64,000 nucleotides of DNA from Niallia taxi (GTDB lineage: Bacteria; Bacillota; Bacilli; Bacillales; Cytobacillaceae). Where the stretch lies: the NCBI RefSeq assembly GCF_032818155.1, contig NZ_CP102589.1, positions 3,520,001-3,584,000 on the forward strand, given 5' to 3'. A program made the translations under genes and the position numbers. This document shows, in pieces, positions 35,169-44,253 of this stretch (its first letter is position 1; every line of letters begins with the position of its first letter). The notes beneath the pieces were generated by a model. The model ran no database searches and had not been told where the DNA came from. It was given only the letters and a program-made list of their open reading frames with translations.

Positions 35169-35666
35169 TTAAAGCGGCTTTTCGCTGTCTTCCTGGTTAT
35201 GGCGTATTTTTGTCTGCAACAAATTTGTTCTTAATATTTGGTTGTTAAAAGTATGAAAGGAAACGTTAATGGATATTCTCCGATTATTACGGAATATGAC
35301 AGTTGTTTTTCCTCCTCCCTCTATTATTCTGTCCGAAATATGATGAAGAAAGAACCACATGCAGGCATGGTTTGTAGGAGAGTGAGTGGGAAATGCGTAA
35401 ATCGTGCTCTTGGAATCAATTGAAATTGGCAGCTTATGCTTATAGTTCATGAGCACTCTCGTTCCTTTTCGTTTCCCTTCATATGTGCACCCGAAATACT
35501 CACAGCTTCGCTTAATAATTTTGCTTGGTGGCAATTTGCACATATAAACGTTAGCTCCTTCATATATTTTAGAATAAACATCACCATTCTTTTGTAATTC
35601 AGGCAGGATTGCTAGCGTATGATAATTTACTTCATATAAATCAAGATTATTCTTTTCTTCAGACAT
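35169..35666 (-). CDS. comK: Competence transcription factor ComK, short C-terminus
   Basis: This 165-residue protein is clearly ComK: YEVNYHTLAILPE, KIIKRSCEYFGCTYEGKRKGT, HKLPISIDSKSTIYAFPT and FHTFNNQILRTNLLQTK align along the B. subtilis protein. ComK binds AT-boxes and activates DNA-uptake genes and itself. B. subtilis ComK has 192 residues and ends with a region containing the FMLYPK motif that MecA binds for ClpCP degradation; this protein stops before that point, right after the equivalent of position 165. There is no obvious continuation in another frame downstream. ATG 35666 follows AAAGGAGTTATAAAA. It might be the ComK2-like form known from the B. cereus group. Confidence 0.9.
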   Translation of the reverse strand: MSEEKNNLDLYEVNYHTLAILPELQKNGDVYSKIYEGANVYMCKLPPSKIIKRSCEYFGCTYEGKRKGTRVLMNYKHKLPISIDSKSTIYAFPTHSPTNHACMWFFLHHISDRIIEGGGKTTVIFRNNRRISINVSFHTFNNQILRTNLLQTKIRHNQEDSEKPL

Positions 35667-35870
35667 TTTTATAACTCCTTTCTTTAAGCTGGATTGCTAA
35701 ATGCATAGAGTATTCTCATGATAGCATGCGTTTTTTCAGATTTGTAAACAGATTGAAAATTGTCTTAAATAATTCAAAATTCCGCTCCATTTTCTAAATT
35801 TTTAAATAATATCATTGATATTTTCATTTTTCTGCCATATAATATTAAAAAGGCATCAGGGGTGAGTCGA

Positions 35871-36107
35871 ATGAATGAAAAGTCGTACACTGAGTTAACT
35901 AAGTTAAGTGCTATGAAGAAACAAAAAGCGCAAGAGACTTATGTGAAAGAACTTTACATTGACATGCTGCTTGTTGAAATCCAATGGAATCTAGAAAAAG
36001 CAAATTTAATGACTCAAATTGATCACGCTATAGACGAAAGAAATGAAGCTGAATTTATTCGGCTGAGCAAACAATATACACAATTATGTAAGCGCTTCGA
36101 TAACTAA
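35871..36107 (+). CDS. yhzC: IDEAL-domain protein YhzC
   Basis: This 78-residue acidic and helical protein contains the IDEAL motif region ELYIDMLLVEIQWNLEKANL followed by IDHAIDERNEAEFIRLS, near-identical in layout to B. subtilis YhzC, which is also next to comK. IDEAL domains are short peptides found at protein ends and in ComK-region proteins; YhzC has no defined function. ATG 35871 follows AGGGGTGAGTCG. It is divergent from comK and followed by two terminators. Confidence 0.82.
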   Translation: MNEKSYTELTKLSAMKKQKAQETYVKELYIDMLLVEIQWNLEKANLMTQIDHAIDERNEAEFIRLSKQYTQLCKRFDN

Positions 36108-36114
36108 TCCTGTT

Positions 36115-36156
36115 GAAGGCGTCTATGGGAACCTCCCATAGACGCCTTCTTTTTTT
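36115..36156 (+). terminator. Terminator of yhzC
   Basis: GAAGGCGTCTATGGG and CCCATAGACGCCTTC give a perfect 15-bp stem with loop AACCT, followed by seven T. Confidence 0.95.
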
Positions 36157-36157
36157 G

Positions 36158-36199
36158 AGGAAAAGGGCTAAGCTCCTACTTGAGCTTAGCCCTTTTCCT
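36158..36199. terminator. Second terminator hairpin, serving yhfN on the minus strand
   Basis: AGGAAAAGGGCTAAGCTC and GAGCTTAGCCCTTTTCCT form a perfect 18-bp stem. On the minus strand it follows yhfN and runs into AAAAAAA-rich sequence; on the plus strand it backs up the yhzC terminator. Confidence 0.8.
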
Positions 36200-36203
36200 C
36201 CTT

Positions 36204-37481
36204 TTAATTTTCACTGTTTTTCAGCAGAATGCTTTTTTCCTCAAGTACAGATATTCTTTCAAGCATAGTGGGATGACTATAGCGGAACACTTTCACGAGA
36301 AATGGTGGATTTACCTCACTGAGCCCTGTTTTAGCAAGTTTTTGGAAGGTAGTAATCCCAGCTTCTGGATCACTCGTCAATTGGACCGCATAATTATCTG
36401 CCCGTTTCTCCTCATATCTCGAAACAATATTAGTTAGCGGATTTACTGCAAACAGCAGCATCGAGATTAACAGCAGGATTAATGGAAATGATTGATAATC
36501 CTCAACTCTTGAAATTTTAAGGGCATCCCCCCACTTACTTACTAAAACATTCATCAGCTTATAAATAAAATACAATCCGAAAAATGACAGCACAAGCGAA
36601 AGAGCAATTCCAAAGTAAATATGTTTTTCAACATAGTGCGCCATTTCATGAGCCATAACAAATAATATTTCATTATCCTTCAGCTCTTTCGTGGTTGTGT
36701 CCCAAAGGACGATTCTTGAATTGGAGCCTATTCCTGTTACATAGGCATTTAAAGCATTTGTCTTATCTGACATATTTACCTCAAACACATGTTCAGCGGG
36801 TATGTTTGATTCTTTTGCCAATGCAAGAATTTTCTCCTCTAGCTGCTTATCACTCAAGGCAGTAAAGTTGTTATACAGCGGGTCAATGATAACGGGCTGA
36901 ATAAATGTCAAAAACAAAGTGAACGGAACAGAAAGCAGCCATGCGTACAGCCACCAACGCTTTTTACTCTTGTTCATCAGCCAATACAGGACGATAAAAA
37001 TCACAAACATAATTACATAGTTCACCCAGAAATCAATCAATTCATCCTTCATCCATGAAGGAAAGCTCTGTGTAGAAATATGATAATCCGTTGATACCTT
37101 ATGACCGATATAGCTTAATGGAAAAGTTGCTATATACGCCATAAGATTAAGCCAAAAGAGATAAATCGCCTTTTGGATGATTTTATATTTACCTGAATCC
37201 TCGCCCCATTTTCGAAATGCTTTTGAAAAACCAAACAGCAGGATAAACAAATAGATTAACCATTCCAAAGGAGTCGATATAAAAAACATAAAGTTTTTTA
37301 GTTTAGAATATTCATCATTTAAAGCAAGCTCTCTGTTGTTCAAAAAAGTAGCTGGATCTGCAGCCGTTCCTTGAAATTCGAAGGGGAGCTTCGAGTCCGC
37401 AAAATAAAACAAGTACCAATAAAAAAACAAGCCGTACACGATGAATAATAATACTGAATAAAAACCTAGTTTCCTTGCCAT
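36204..37481 (-). CDS. yhfN: M48 (Ste24/CAAX-type) membrane metalloprotease YhfN
   Basis: This 425-residue polytopic membrane protease has six to seven helices. The zinc site is FVMAHEMAHYVEKH (HExxH) at about residue 290 with the third ligand Glu in YEEKRADNYAVQL at about 365. The N-terminal CAAX-protease extension and SHPTMLERISVLE C-terminus are typical of the Ste24 branch. It matches B. subtilis YhfN in length. I set the start at ATG 37481 with AGGAGGGGCATA upstream; the long N-terminal extension in the open frame overlaps the lplJ terminator and is not credible. The substrate is unknown; membrane protein quality control is likely. Confidence 0.88.
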   Translation of the reverse strand: MARKLGFYSVLLFIVYGLFFYWYLFYFADSKLPFEFQGTAADPATFLNNRELALNDEYSKLKNFMFFISTPLEWLIYLFILLFGFSKAFRKWGEDSGKYKIIQKAIYLFWLNLMAYIATFPLSYIGHKVSTDYHISTQSFPSWMKDELIDFWVNYVIMFVIFIVLYWLMNKSKKRWWLYAWLLSVPFTLFLTFIQPVIIDPLYNNFTALSDKQLEEKILALAKESNIPAEHVFEVNMSDKTNALNAYVTGIGSNSRIVLWDTTTKELKDNEILFVMAHEMAHYVEKHIYFGIALSLVLSFFGLYFIYKLMNVLVSKWGDALKISRVEDYQSFPLILLLISMLLFAVNPLTNIVSRYEEKRADNYAVQLTSDPEAGITTFQKLAKTGLSEVNPPFLVKVFRYSHPTMLERISVLEEKSILLKNSEN

Positions 37482-37569
37482 TATGCCCCTCCTTGCCTTG
37501 TACAACCTTATTACTATTAATAAGACTAATAGGCGACATTTAGAACAAGAAGTTTTTGCAGCATCATTA

Positions 37570-37606
37570 AAAAAAGTACTGGGAAGTGGCCCCAGTACTT
37601 TTTTTG
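37570..37606 (-). terminator. Terminator of lplJ
   Basis: AAAAAGTACTGGG and CCCAGTACTTTTT arms with a 9-nt loop, T run on both sides. Confidence 0.9.
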
Positions 37607-37610
37607 CCAT

Positions 37611-38600
37611 TTAATATATTAAGTGGATAAAATCTTCCTTCGTTATATTACCAAAATAATGCTTAATCGATGTTTCCTCAAGCGCCTTTTCTAGTTCACT
37701 TCTGTCATATCGCAAGCCAGTCAGTTTATTCTCGATGTCGGAAACATCACCAACCCCAAAGAAGTCACCGTATATTTTGCAGTTTTTGATAATACCTTTT
37801 GCCACATCAAAACGAACGTCAACTTGTCCAACAGGGAAGCGATGGGAATGCTGAAGATTAAATCTTGGTGATTTACCATAGTTCCAATCCCAGTTTTGAT
37901 AACGTTCTTTAGAAATGGCATGGATGTTTTCCCAATCCTGCTCTGTCAAAACATACTCCTGAATGTTTTCTTCTCCCTCAAACAAGTAGTTCAAGATTAG
38001 GCTCTTGAATTCTTCAATACTAATTTGCACCTTTAAAAATTCAGAAATATTGGCAACCCTGCTTCTAACAGACTTTATCCCTTTAGATTCAATTTTATCT
38101 TTTCTAACCTTTAATGCAGACACAATATGGTCCATTTCAGAATCAAACAAAAGGGTGCCATGGCTGAACATTCTTCCTTTTGTGGAGAATTGAGCATTAC
38201 CCGAAATCTTTCTGCCTTCTGCCAATAAGTCATTACGGCCGCTTAATTCTGCATTCACACCCATGCTTTGCAATGCCTTAACAACAGGCTCTGTGAATTT
38301 ACGGAAGTTATGAAAACTGTCACCGTCGTCCTTTGTTATGAAGCTGAAGTTCAAATTGCCTTTATCATGATATACTGCACCGCCGCCAGACAATCTTCTA
38401 ACTACGTGAATACCGTTTGATTCGACATAATCTGTGTTAATTTCCTCAATTGTGTTCTGGTTTTTGCCGATGATGATAGATGGTTCATTTATATAAAACA
38501 ATAGGTATGTCTCATTGATATCTAGATTTTTAAGCGCATATTCTTCGATAGCCAAGTTGATGCGCGGATCTGTGATGCCTTTATTATCAATAAAAAGCAT
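37611..38600 (-). CDS. lplJ: Lipoate-protein ligase LplJ
   Basis: This 329-residue enzyme activates lipoate with ATP and attaches it to lipoyl domains and GcvH. The family signature RRLSGGGAVYHDKGNLNFS at about 68-87 and the KISGNAQF lysine-bearing loop at about 130-140 are intact; the C-terminal accessory domain (about 245-329) is present, as in LplA/LplJ. The length equals B. subtilis LplJ (331). ATG 38600 follows AGAGGGGTGTACAT. The gene is monocistronic. Confidence 0.92.
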   Translation of the reverse strand: MLFIDNKGITDPRINLAIEEYALKNLDINETYLLFYINEPSIIIGKNQNTIEEINTDYVESNGIHVVRRLSGGGAVYHDKGNLNFSFITKDDGDSFHNFRKFTEPVVKALQSMGVNAELSGRNDLLAEGRKISGNAQFSTKGRMFSHGTLLFDSEMDHIVSALKVRKDKIESKGIKSVRSRVANISEFLKVQISIEEFKSLILNYLFEGEENIQEYVLTEQDWENIHAISKERYQNWDWNYGKSPRFNLQHSHRFPVGQVDVRFDVAKGIIKNCKIYGDFFGVGDVSDIENKLTGLRYDRSELEKALEETSIKHYFGNITKEDFIHLIY

Positions 38601-38763
38601 ATGTACACCCCTCTTTTCATTCTTCTAATTAAAATATATCATAACTTCTAATAAAAGAATATTTAGTCCTTATATACTATAACTAAAATTCGTCGAATTA
38701 GCACTTTTTTTGTCCCTTTTTTTGTTATTAAAATCAGTAAATTTGTAGATTTTAGTATATTTC

Positions 38764-38802
38764 AAAGGGTATGGTCGGGCTTTTCACCCGACCATACCCT
38801 TT
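38764..38802 (-). terminator. Terminator of yhgE
   Basis: GGGTATGGTCGGG and CCCGACCATACCC form a perfect 13-bp stem directly behind yhgE; on the minus strand TTTGAAAT follows, a rather short T tract. Confidence 0.75.
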
Positions 38803-41008
38803 ATTCTGCCGCCGCTTCTGTAAACTGGCGTCTATAAGCAAATGTGAAATAGATAATTGTTCCTGTAATAAAGAAGATTGGATACAATGCTAGAATCCCT
38901 GCATTATGCCACATAAACGTAAAGTCTCCCGTTGAAATGACAGATCTCAACCCTGCAACAGAATAAGACATTGGCAGGAGCGCATGAACATGCTGCATGA
39001 AATCAGGGATTAACTCCAATGGGAATGTTCCGCCACTTGTTGTCAACTGGAATATCAACAGAATAACAACGATAAAACGGCCGGGATTCCCAAGAATTGT
39101 AACAAAGAACTGAATGATCGAAAAGAATACGAGACTCGCAATGATTGTAAACAGAATAAACAATGGAATGCTTTGCACTTCCATACCCAACACAACAATC
39201 AGTACAAATGATGCAACTAATGCCTGTAGAATTCCGACTCCTGCGAGAATAACTGATTTACTCAAAAACCAGCGCAGACCGTTTTTCGGCACTCCTTCTG
39301 GTTCATTAAAAGAGAATACAATAGAGAGCATTAATGCACCGACAAACAGTCCTAAAGAAATGAAATAAGGCGCTAAGCCAGTTCCATAGTTCGGCACTTC
39401 TGATACTTTCTCATCTGAAACAGTAATTGGTGCTGCCATCATATCATACGTTTTGTCATCAGAATGGATGGAGCTGGCATCATTAGCACCATCTGCAAGC
39501 TTTTCTGACAGTTCCTTGCTGCCATCTGATAATGATGACGTTCCATCAGCAAGATCCTTCGATCCAGCTTCCAGCTTACTTGTTCCGTCTGATAATGCTG
39601 CTGAACCTGTGGACAATTGATTCATACCTGATAACAGTGAATTCATCCCTGTTACAAGCTCGTTTGAACCACTTGCAGCTTTAGCAAATTCTGTTTCATA
39701 TTTACTCATACCTGCAATAAACTGCTCTTGCCCTGCAACCTGCTTCTTAGAGCCTGCCTCCAATTTAGCACTGCCATCTGCAAGCTGTTGAGCTCCTGTT
39801 TGAAGTTGCTTAGAGCCTGCACTTAAATCTGTTAAGCCAGCAGATAAGCTTTGGCCACCTTGAGCCAATTGATCTGCCCCCTGTTGCAGTGCCTGTGTGT
39901 TTGTAGCAATATTGCCACTGCCATCCACCAGACTTTGAAGTGCTGCCTCTAATTCCTGCTTCTTATCTTCAGGCAGTCCTTCAAGCATAGGAAGGATGGA
40001 ATTAACTGTTTCTTGAACTTGCTTAACACCCGCATTCAGCTGTGATGCTCCATCAGCCAAGGCTTTGGAATTGCTGCTCCATTCTTGAAGCCCTGATGTC
40101 AGTGTAGCAGAACCAGCTTGTAATTTATCTGTTCCGTTTATCAATGCAGGGATGCTGCCCTCAAGCTTTTCCGCCCCTTCTTTTGCAGAGGTGATGCCAG
40201 CTAATATGGATGAATCTCCCTCTTTCAGCTGTGATGCAGCACTGGAAAGATCCTTCTGACCATCTTGGAGCTGCCCTAATCCGCTTGAAAGACTTTCTGC
40301 ACCTGTTAGTACCTCTTTCGCACCAGAATTAGCAGCATTCACTCCATCTGTAAATTCAATTGATTTACCAGCAAGTGTTTTCAAGTTTTTGTAAACTTCT
40401 TGTGAGCCTTTATTAACCTTGTCTGTTCCATCACTAAGATCCTTTGCCCCAGTACTTGCATCTTCAAGTCCTAATGCCATTTCACTTATATTTTCAAACA
40501 CAGACTTCGCATATGTTTCTGTTACTTCCTTACCTACACCCTCTTTAATTTTTTCAACGGCAGAATTGCCAATTTGAGAAGAGATAAAGTTAAACCCAGG
40601 ATTAGAAACATATTTTAAATCCAATTTTTTTGGATTGTCATCAAGCAAGGTTGTCGCGTTTTCGGAGAAATCCTTTGGAATCTCAATCAGCATATAATAT
40701 TTTTGATTTTCTAAATCCCTGTAGCCTGCCTTCTTATCTACAAATTGGAAGTCAAACTCCTTGCTCTCTTTCAGATTGTCGACTAAGTCTTTGCCGACTT
40801 CCAACTTTTCACCATTCATTTCTGCACCACTGTCCTCATTCACGACAGCAACAGGCAGCTTTTCCAAGTGTCCATATGGGTCCCAAAACGCCCAAAGGTA
40901 AATTCCTGCATATAATATCGGGATAAATATGATTGCCAGGATGGAAATGAGCTTCATCCTATTTTTAAATATGGACGCAAGCTCTGCTTTCAATAAATTT
41001 TGTTTCAT
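38801..41008 (-). CDS. yhgE: YhgE/Pip-domain membrane protein
   Basis: This 735-residue protein has one N-terminal helix (about 18-38), a long extracellular region (40-540) and five to six C-terminal helices: the ABC-2-like exporter layout of the YhgE/Pip family, which includes the phage infection protein of lactococci and type VII secretion EsaA-like proteins. The extracellular stalk is built of degenerate repeats with a period of 7 or 11 residues, of the form L..G...L..G (for example LADGSAKLEAGSKKQVAGQ and LSDGTSKLEAGSKDLADGT). No ATPase partner is nearby. I chose ATG 41008; GTG three codons upstream is possible. It is preceded by the TetR gene yhgD in the same direction, probably its regulator. 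Confidence 0.88.
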   Translation of the reverse strand: MKQNLLKAELASIFKNRMKLISILAIIFIPILYAGIYLWAFWDPYGHLEKLPVAVVNEDSGAEMNGEKLEVGKDLVDNLKESKEFDFQFVDKKAGYRDLENQKYYMLIEIPKDFSENATTLLDDNPKKLDLKYVSNPGFNFISSQIGNSAVEKIKEGVGKEVTETYAKSVFENISEMALGLEDASTGAKDLSDGTDKVNKGSQEVYKNLKTLAGKSIEFTDGVNAANSGAKEVLTGAESLSSGLGQLQDGQKDLSSAASQLKEGDSSILAGITSAKEGAEKLEGSIPALINGTDKLQAGSATLTSGLQEWSSNSKALADGASQLNAGVKQVQETVNSILPMLEGLPEDKKQELEAALQSLVDGSGNIATNTQALQQGADQLAQGGQSLSAGLTDLSAGSKQLQTGAQQLADGSAKLEAGSKKQVAGQEQFIAGMSKYETEFAKAASGSNELVTGMNSLLSGMNQLSTGSAALSDGTSKLEAGSKDLADGTSSLSDGSKELSEKLADGANDASSIHSDDKTYDMMAAPITVSDEKVSEVPNYGTGLAPYFISLGLFVGALMLSIVFSFNEPEGVPKNGLRWFLSKSVILAGVGILQALVASFVLIVVLGMEVQSIPLFILFTIIASLVFFSIIQFFVTILGNPGRFIVVILLIFQLTTSGGTFPLELIPDFMQHVHALLPMSYSVAGLRSVISTGDFTFMWHNAGILALYPIFFITGTIIYFTFAYRRQFTEAAAE

Positions 41009-41029
41009 AATATCCACTCCGTTTTACTG

Positions 41030-41052
41030 ACCATTTTGTTCATATGGTCATT
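41030..41052. promoter_or_regulatory. Candidate YhgD operator upstream of yhgE
   Basis: TGACCATTTTGTTCATATGGTCA is an inverted repeat with TGACCA and TGGTCA as outer arms, located between yhgD and yhgE. TetR regulators often bind such palindromes next to their own and partner genes. Confidence 0.55.
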
Positions 41053-41072
41053 TTTATTCCTAAAAAAGAGGA

Positions 41073-41651
41073 CTATCTTATAGACAATCCCTCTAATAAG
41101 GATCTTTCAACCGTTAAGGCTATTTCCTCTGCTTGAAGAGGAGTATGATTCTTCTCCCAATCAAAAATCAATGAAATATACAGCTTAAAGATAATAAATG
41201 AAGTCAATTCAGGATCACATTGCTTTATTTCTCCTTTATTCATTGCTTCCTGCACATGCCCCTTCATATAATTGAGTATAGCATTCTCCAGTCGGTTTAT
41301 AACTTCCTTCACTTCCAATGTTCCCATTTCCTTTTGCTCTTCAAACAGCTTTATTGTAAGCTGATGCTCTTTTCTGTATTCTAGCATCCTCATAATGGTG
41401 CGGTGCACATTGTCCATAAAGGTTGAATTAGGATCAAAGGAGGCATCTGCCTCTATCTTCATCTCCATAATGAGCCCTGTTATAATCTCATCAAAAAGCT
41501 GCTCCTTATTCTTAAAGAACGTATATATTGTTCCCTTCCCAACATTTGCTATCTTAGCTACCTGATCCATCGTCGTCGCTTTGTAACCAAACATGGAAAA
41601 GGATTTTGCCGCAGCCTCCAAAATAAGCTTCTTCCGATCCACAGCCAACAC
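41073..41651 (-). CDS. yhgD: TetR-family regulator YhgD
   Basis: This 192-residue repressor has an N-terminal TetR helix-turn-helix (ILEAAAKSFSMFGYKATTMD, then VAKIANVGKGTIYTFFKNKEQLFDEI) and an all-helical ligand/dimer domain. The start is taken at TTG 41651 after AGGTGAAGAG. The yhgD-yhgE pair is conserved in Bacillus, and an intergenic AATGACCATAT-type dyad (TGACCA with TGGTCA at 41030-41050) overlapping the yhgE upstream region could be its operator. A second TGACCAAAT/ATTTGGTCA pair lies at 41721-41743 upstream of yhgD, supporting autoregulation. Confidence 0.85.
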   Translation of the reverse strand: MLAVDRKKLILEAAAKSFSMFGYKATTMDQVAKIANVGKGTIYTFFKNKEQLFDEIITGLIMEMKIEADASFDPNSTFMDNVHRTIMRMLEYRKEHQLTIKLFEEQKEMGTLEVKEVINRLENAILNYMKGHVQEAMNKGEIKQCDPELTSFIIFKLYISLIFDWEKNHTPLQAEEIALTVERSLLEGLSIR

Positions 41652-41720
41652 TCTTCACCTCTTATCATAGGCTTTTAAAATAAGCAGATTATTAGTATTT
41701 CATCTTCCAGCTAATCAAAA

Positions 41721-41743
41721 ATGACCAAATGAGGAATTTGGTC
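41721..41743. promoter_or_regulatory. Candidate YhgD operator upstream of yhgD
   Basis: TGACCAAATGAGGAATTTGGTCA carries the same TGACCA/TGGTCA outer arms with the same 23-bp total length as the palindrome before yhgE. The two together suggest one repressor controlling both genes. Confidence 0.6.
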
Positions 41744-41837
41744 ATAAAGTTCAAATATGAATATAACATATGCACAAAACTAGTGCAATAGAAAGCAGCC
41801 AACGTTTTTATCAAACGCAGCTGCTCCAAAAACTAAC

Positions 41838-42779
41838 TTATTTAGAATGAACGGACAAGCTGTCCAATACCACTGTTGCCAGTGCATCAATAAATTCAGG
41901 CTGCGCGTTCGGCATTTCTGGTCTGTAGTAAGCTGCACCAACCTCTTTAGTGACAACAAGACATTCATAGTCATTGTCAAAAAGTACCTCTAGATGGTCT
42001 GCCACGAAACCGACAGGAGTATAGACGAATGCTTTATATCCATGCTTTTCATGAAGCTCTCTTGTCAGGTCCTGAACATCTGGTCCAAGCCATGGATCTG
42101 GCGTGTTACCAGCACTTTGCCAGCCGATGTAGTAATTAGATACACCTGCGGCATTTGCAATTAAGTCAGCTGTTTCTTTCAATTGATCCGGATATGGATC
42201 GCCATATTGAAGGATTTTTTCTGGCAAGCTGTGTGCTGAAACGATTAAAGCTGAGTTGTTTCTCTCTTCTTCTGGCATATTGCGGAAAGCTTCTTGCACC
42301 TTTTTAGACCAATACGCAATAAATTTCGGCTCATTATACCAGCTTTCAATACTATGAATGGTTAAACCGCCAAGCTCTTCTGCAGCTTGTTTCGCTCTGC
42401 CGTTGTATGATTTAATGCTGAATGTGGAGAAATGCGGTGCCAACACAATGCTGACCGCCTCTGTAATTCCGTCAGCATGCATACTTTTAACTGCATCCTC
42501 AACAAATGGCTCAATATGCTTTAAACCAATATACATTTTAAATTCAATATCCTCTTGAATAGAATTTAAGTGTGCTTCAAGACTTTCTGCTTGCTGTTGC
42601 GTAATTTTTGCAAGAGGAGAAATCCCTCCGATAGCTTCATAACGGCTTCGCAAATCCTCCAGCATTTCATCTGTTGGTCTTCTGCCATGTCTAATATGTG
42701 TGTAGTACCTTTCAATATCCTCTTCTTTATATGGAGTTCCGTAGGCCATAACCAATAGCCCCATCTTTTTTCTAGTCAT
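41838..42779 (-). CDS. hemH: Coproporphyrin III ferrochelatase HemH (CpfC)
   Basis: This is a 313-residue soluble ferrochelatase of the Gram-positive type, inserting iron in the coproporphyrin-dependent heme pathway. Characteristic stretches are [29 protein letters not shown], the catalytic-histidine region [13 protein letters not shown] (about 180-190) and the Glu-bearing [14 protein letters not shown]. The length is like B. subtilis HemH (310). It follows hemE by 26 bp. In B. subtilis the next gene is hemY; here it is absent (see findings). Confidence 0.93.
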   Translation of the reverse strand: MTRKKMGLLVMAYGTPYKEEDIERYYTHIRHGRRPTDEMLEDLRSRYEAIGGISPLAKITQQQAESLEAHLNSIQEDIEFKMYIGLKHIEPFVEDAVKSMHADGITEAVSIVLAPHFSTFSIKSYNGRAKQAAEELGGLTIHSIESWYNEPKFIAYWSKKVQEAFRNMPEEERNNSALIVSAHSLPEKILQYGDPYPDQLKETADLIANAAGVSNYYIGWQSAGNTPDPWLGPDVQDLTRELHEKHGYKAFVYTPVGFVADHLEVLFDNDYECLVVTKEVGAAYYRPEMPNAQPEFIDALATVVLDSLSVHSK

Positions 42780-42805
42780 TCCTCTTCACTCTTTTCTATA
42801 TAATA

Positions 42806-43858
42806 TTATCGTCTATTATTTATTGCTTCAGCAGAATATTCATGGATAAAGCTTGTTAATCTTTTCAGAACAGCAGGATCTACCTCTGGGAATACGCCAT
42901 GGCCAAGATTGAAAATGAATCCGTCTTGTTTGATGCCCTGGTCCAATATTTCCTTCGCTCTAGCCTCAATTACATTCCATGGTGCCAAAAGTATCGCAGG
43001 ATCTAGATTGCCTTGTATTGCTTTCGTAATCCCTTTTTCTCTTGCTTCCTTAATGGATAGTCTCCAATCGAGACCAACTACATCTAACGGCAGGTCATTC
43101 CACTCAAGAGCAAGATGGCTTGCTCCGACCCCATGCATAATAAGCGGCGTGTTTTCTTTTTTCAATTCTGTAAAAATCTTATTCATTACAGGCTTAATGA
43201 AGTGTCGGTAATCGTCCACATTCAATGCACCGACCCATGAATCAAAAATTTGAATCGCGCTTGCACCTGCATTTATTTGGGATTTCGCATATGTAATAAC
43301 CATGCTTCCCAGCTTGTCCATCAATAAAGACCATGCCTCAGGCTGTGAATACATAAATGCTTTTGTTTTATGATAGTTTTTTGAAGGGCCTCCTTCAATC
43401 ATATAGCTGGCAAGTGTAAATGGCGCTCCTGAAAATCCAATCAACGGCACATCCAGCTGCTCTTCGGTTAATAACTTAATCGTATCAAGTACATAGGCAA
43501 TATCTTGTTCAGGATTTAACACACCAAGCTTCGAAACATCCTCCAATGTTTTAATTGGATTATCAATGACAGGACCAATGCCTGACTTAATTTCAACATC
43601 AACCCCAATTGCAGGAAGTGGTGTCATAATATCCTTGTATAGTACTGCTGCGTCAACATTGTATTGATCTACAGGCAGCTTTGTTACGTATGCACAAAGT
43701 TCTGGTTGATGGGTAATTTCAAAAAGAGAATACTTTTCTTTTATCGCTCTGTATTCTGGTTGAGAACGTCCAGCTTGACGCATATACCAGACAGGAACAA
43801 AATCAGTTTTTTCTCCTTTTGCCGCCTTAATAAATGTATCTTTCATTTCCTTACTCAT
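42806..43858 (-). CDS. hemE: Uroporphyrinogen decarboxylase HemE
   Basis: This 350-residue enzyme decarboxylates uroporphyrinogen III to coproporphyrinogen III. The signature [15 protein letters not shown] (about 26-40) carries the substrate-binding Arg residues, followed by [20 protein letters not shown] (UROD signature 2) and [14 protein letters not shown] at the C-terminus. ATG 43858 follows AGGTGGACATATTAAGA; the open frame extends five codons upstream. It is the first gene of a hemEH operon. Confidence 0.93.
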   Translation of the reverse strand: MSKEMKDTFIKAAKGEKTDFVPVWYMRQAGRSQPEYRAIKEKYSLFEITHQPELCAYVTKLPVDQYNVDAAVLYKDIMTPLPAIGVDVEIKSGIGPVIDNPIKTLEDVSKLGVLNPEQDIAYVLDTIKLLTEEQLDVPLIGFSGAPFTLASYMIEGGPSKNYHKTKAFMYSQPEAWSLLMDKLGSMVITYAKSQINAGASAIQIFDSWVGALNVDDYRHFIKPVMNKIFTELKKENTPLIMHGVGASHLALEWNDLPLDVVGLDWRLSIKEAREKGITKAIQGNLDPAILLAPWNVIEARAKEILDQGIKQDGFIFNLGHGVFPEVDPAVLKRLTSFIHEYSAEAINNRR

Positions 43859-44253
43859 TCTTAATATGTCCACCTTTCTATTGCTTATGTTTCCATTGTA
43901 ATATATAAATCATAAATTCAAAAACAAATTAACTATAATCATTATTAAATTATAATATTTATAAATAAAAATGCAATAAAAAAGAATGCCCTTATAACAG
44001 ACACTCCGTATTTCCTTTTTAAATAACAGTTCATTGGGTGTATAAACTAAATATATAACTTTTTCACTATCGTTGTATACAAAACCTACTGATTTGTCAC
44101 AAAATAGACTAATTTAACTCTTTTTTTATTCCCATTTTCTAACTATAACAAACAAGAAAGAAAATCGCTGTGTATATATCCTTATCAGTTAGCCATTATA
44201 AAAAAGTATTATTGCATCAATACAATTTTAACGCTATAAAGGGGACCTAAAAA
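43859..44253. other. Divergent intergenic region hemE / CotF-like gene
   Basis: This is a very AT-rich 395-bp stretch containing both promoters. I see no hairpin with a T tract, no open reading frame with a ribosome site and no repeat. A mother-cell promoter for the coat gene is expected but not identified. Confidence 0.5.

Noticed and set aside
39500..40500. Repetitive DNA within yhgE as a tandem repeat or assembly artefact
   Set aside because: Repeats are degenerate at DNA level and maintained at protein level as the usual stalk of the YhgE/Pip family.
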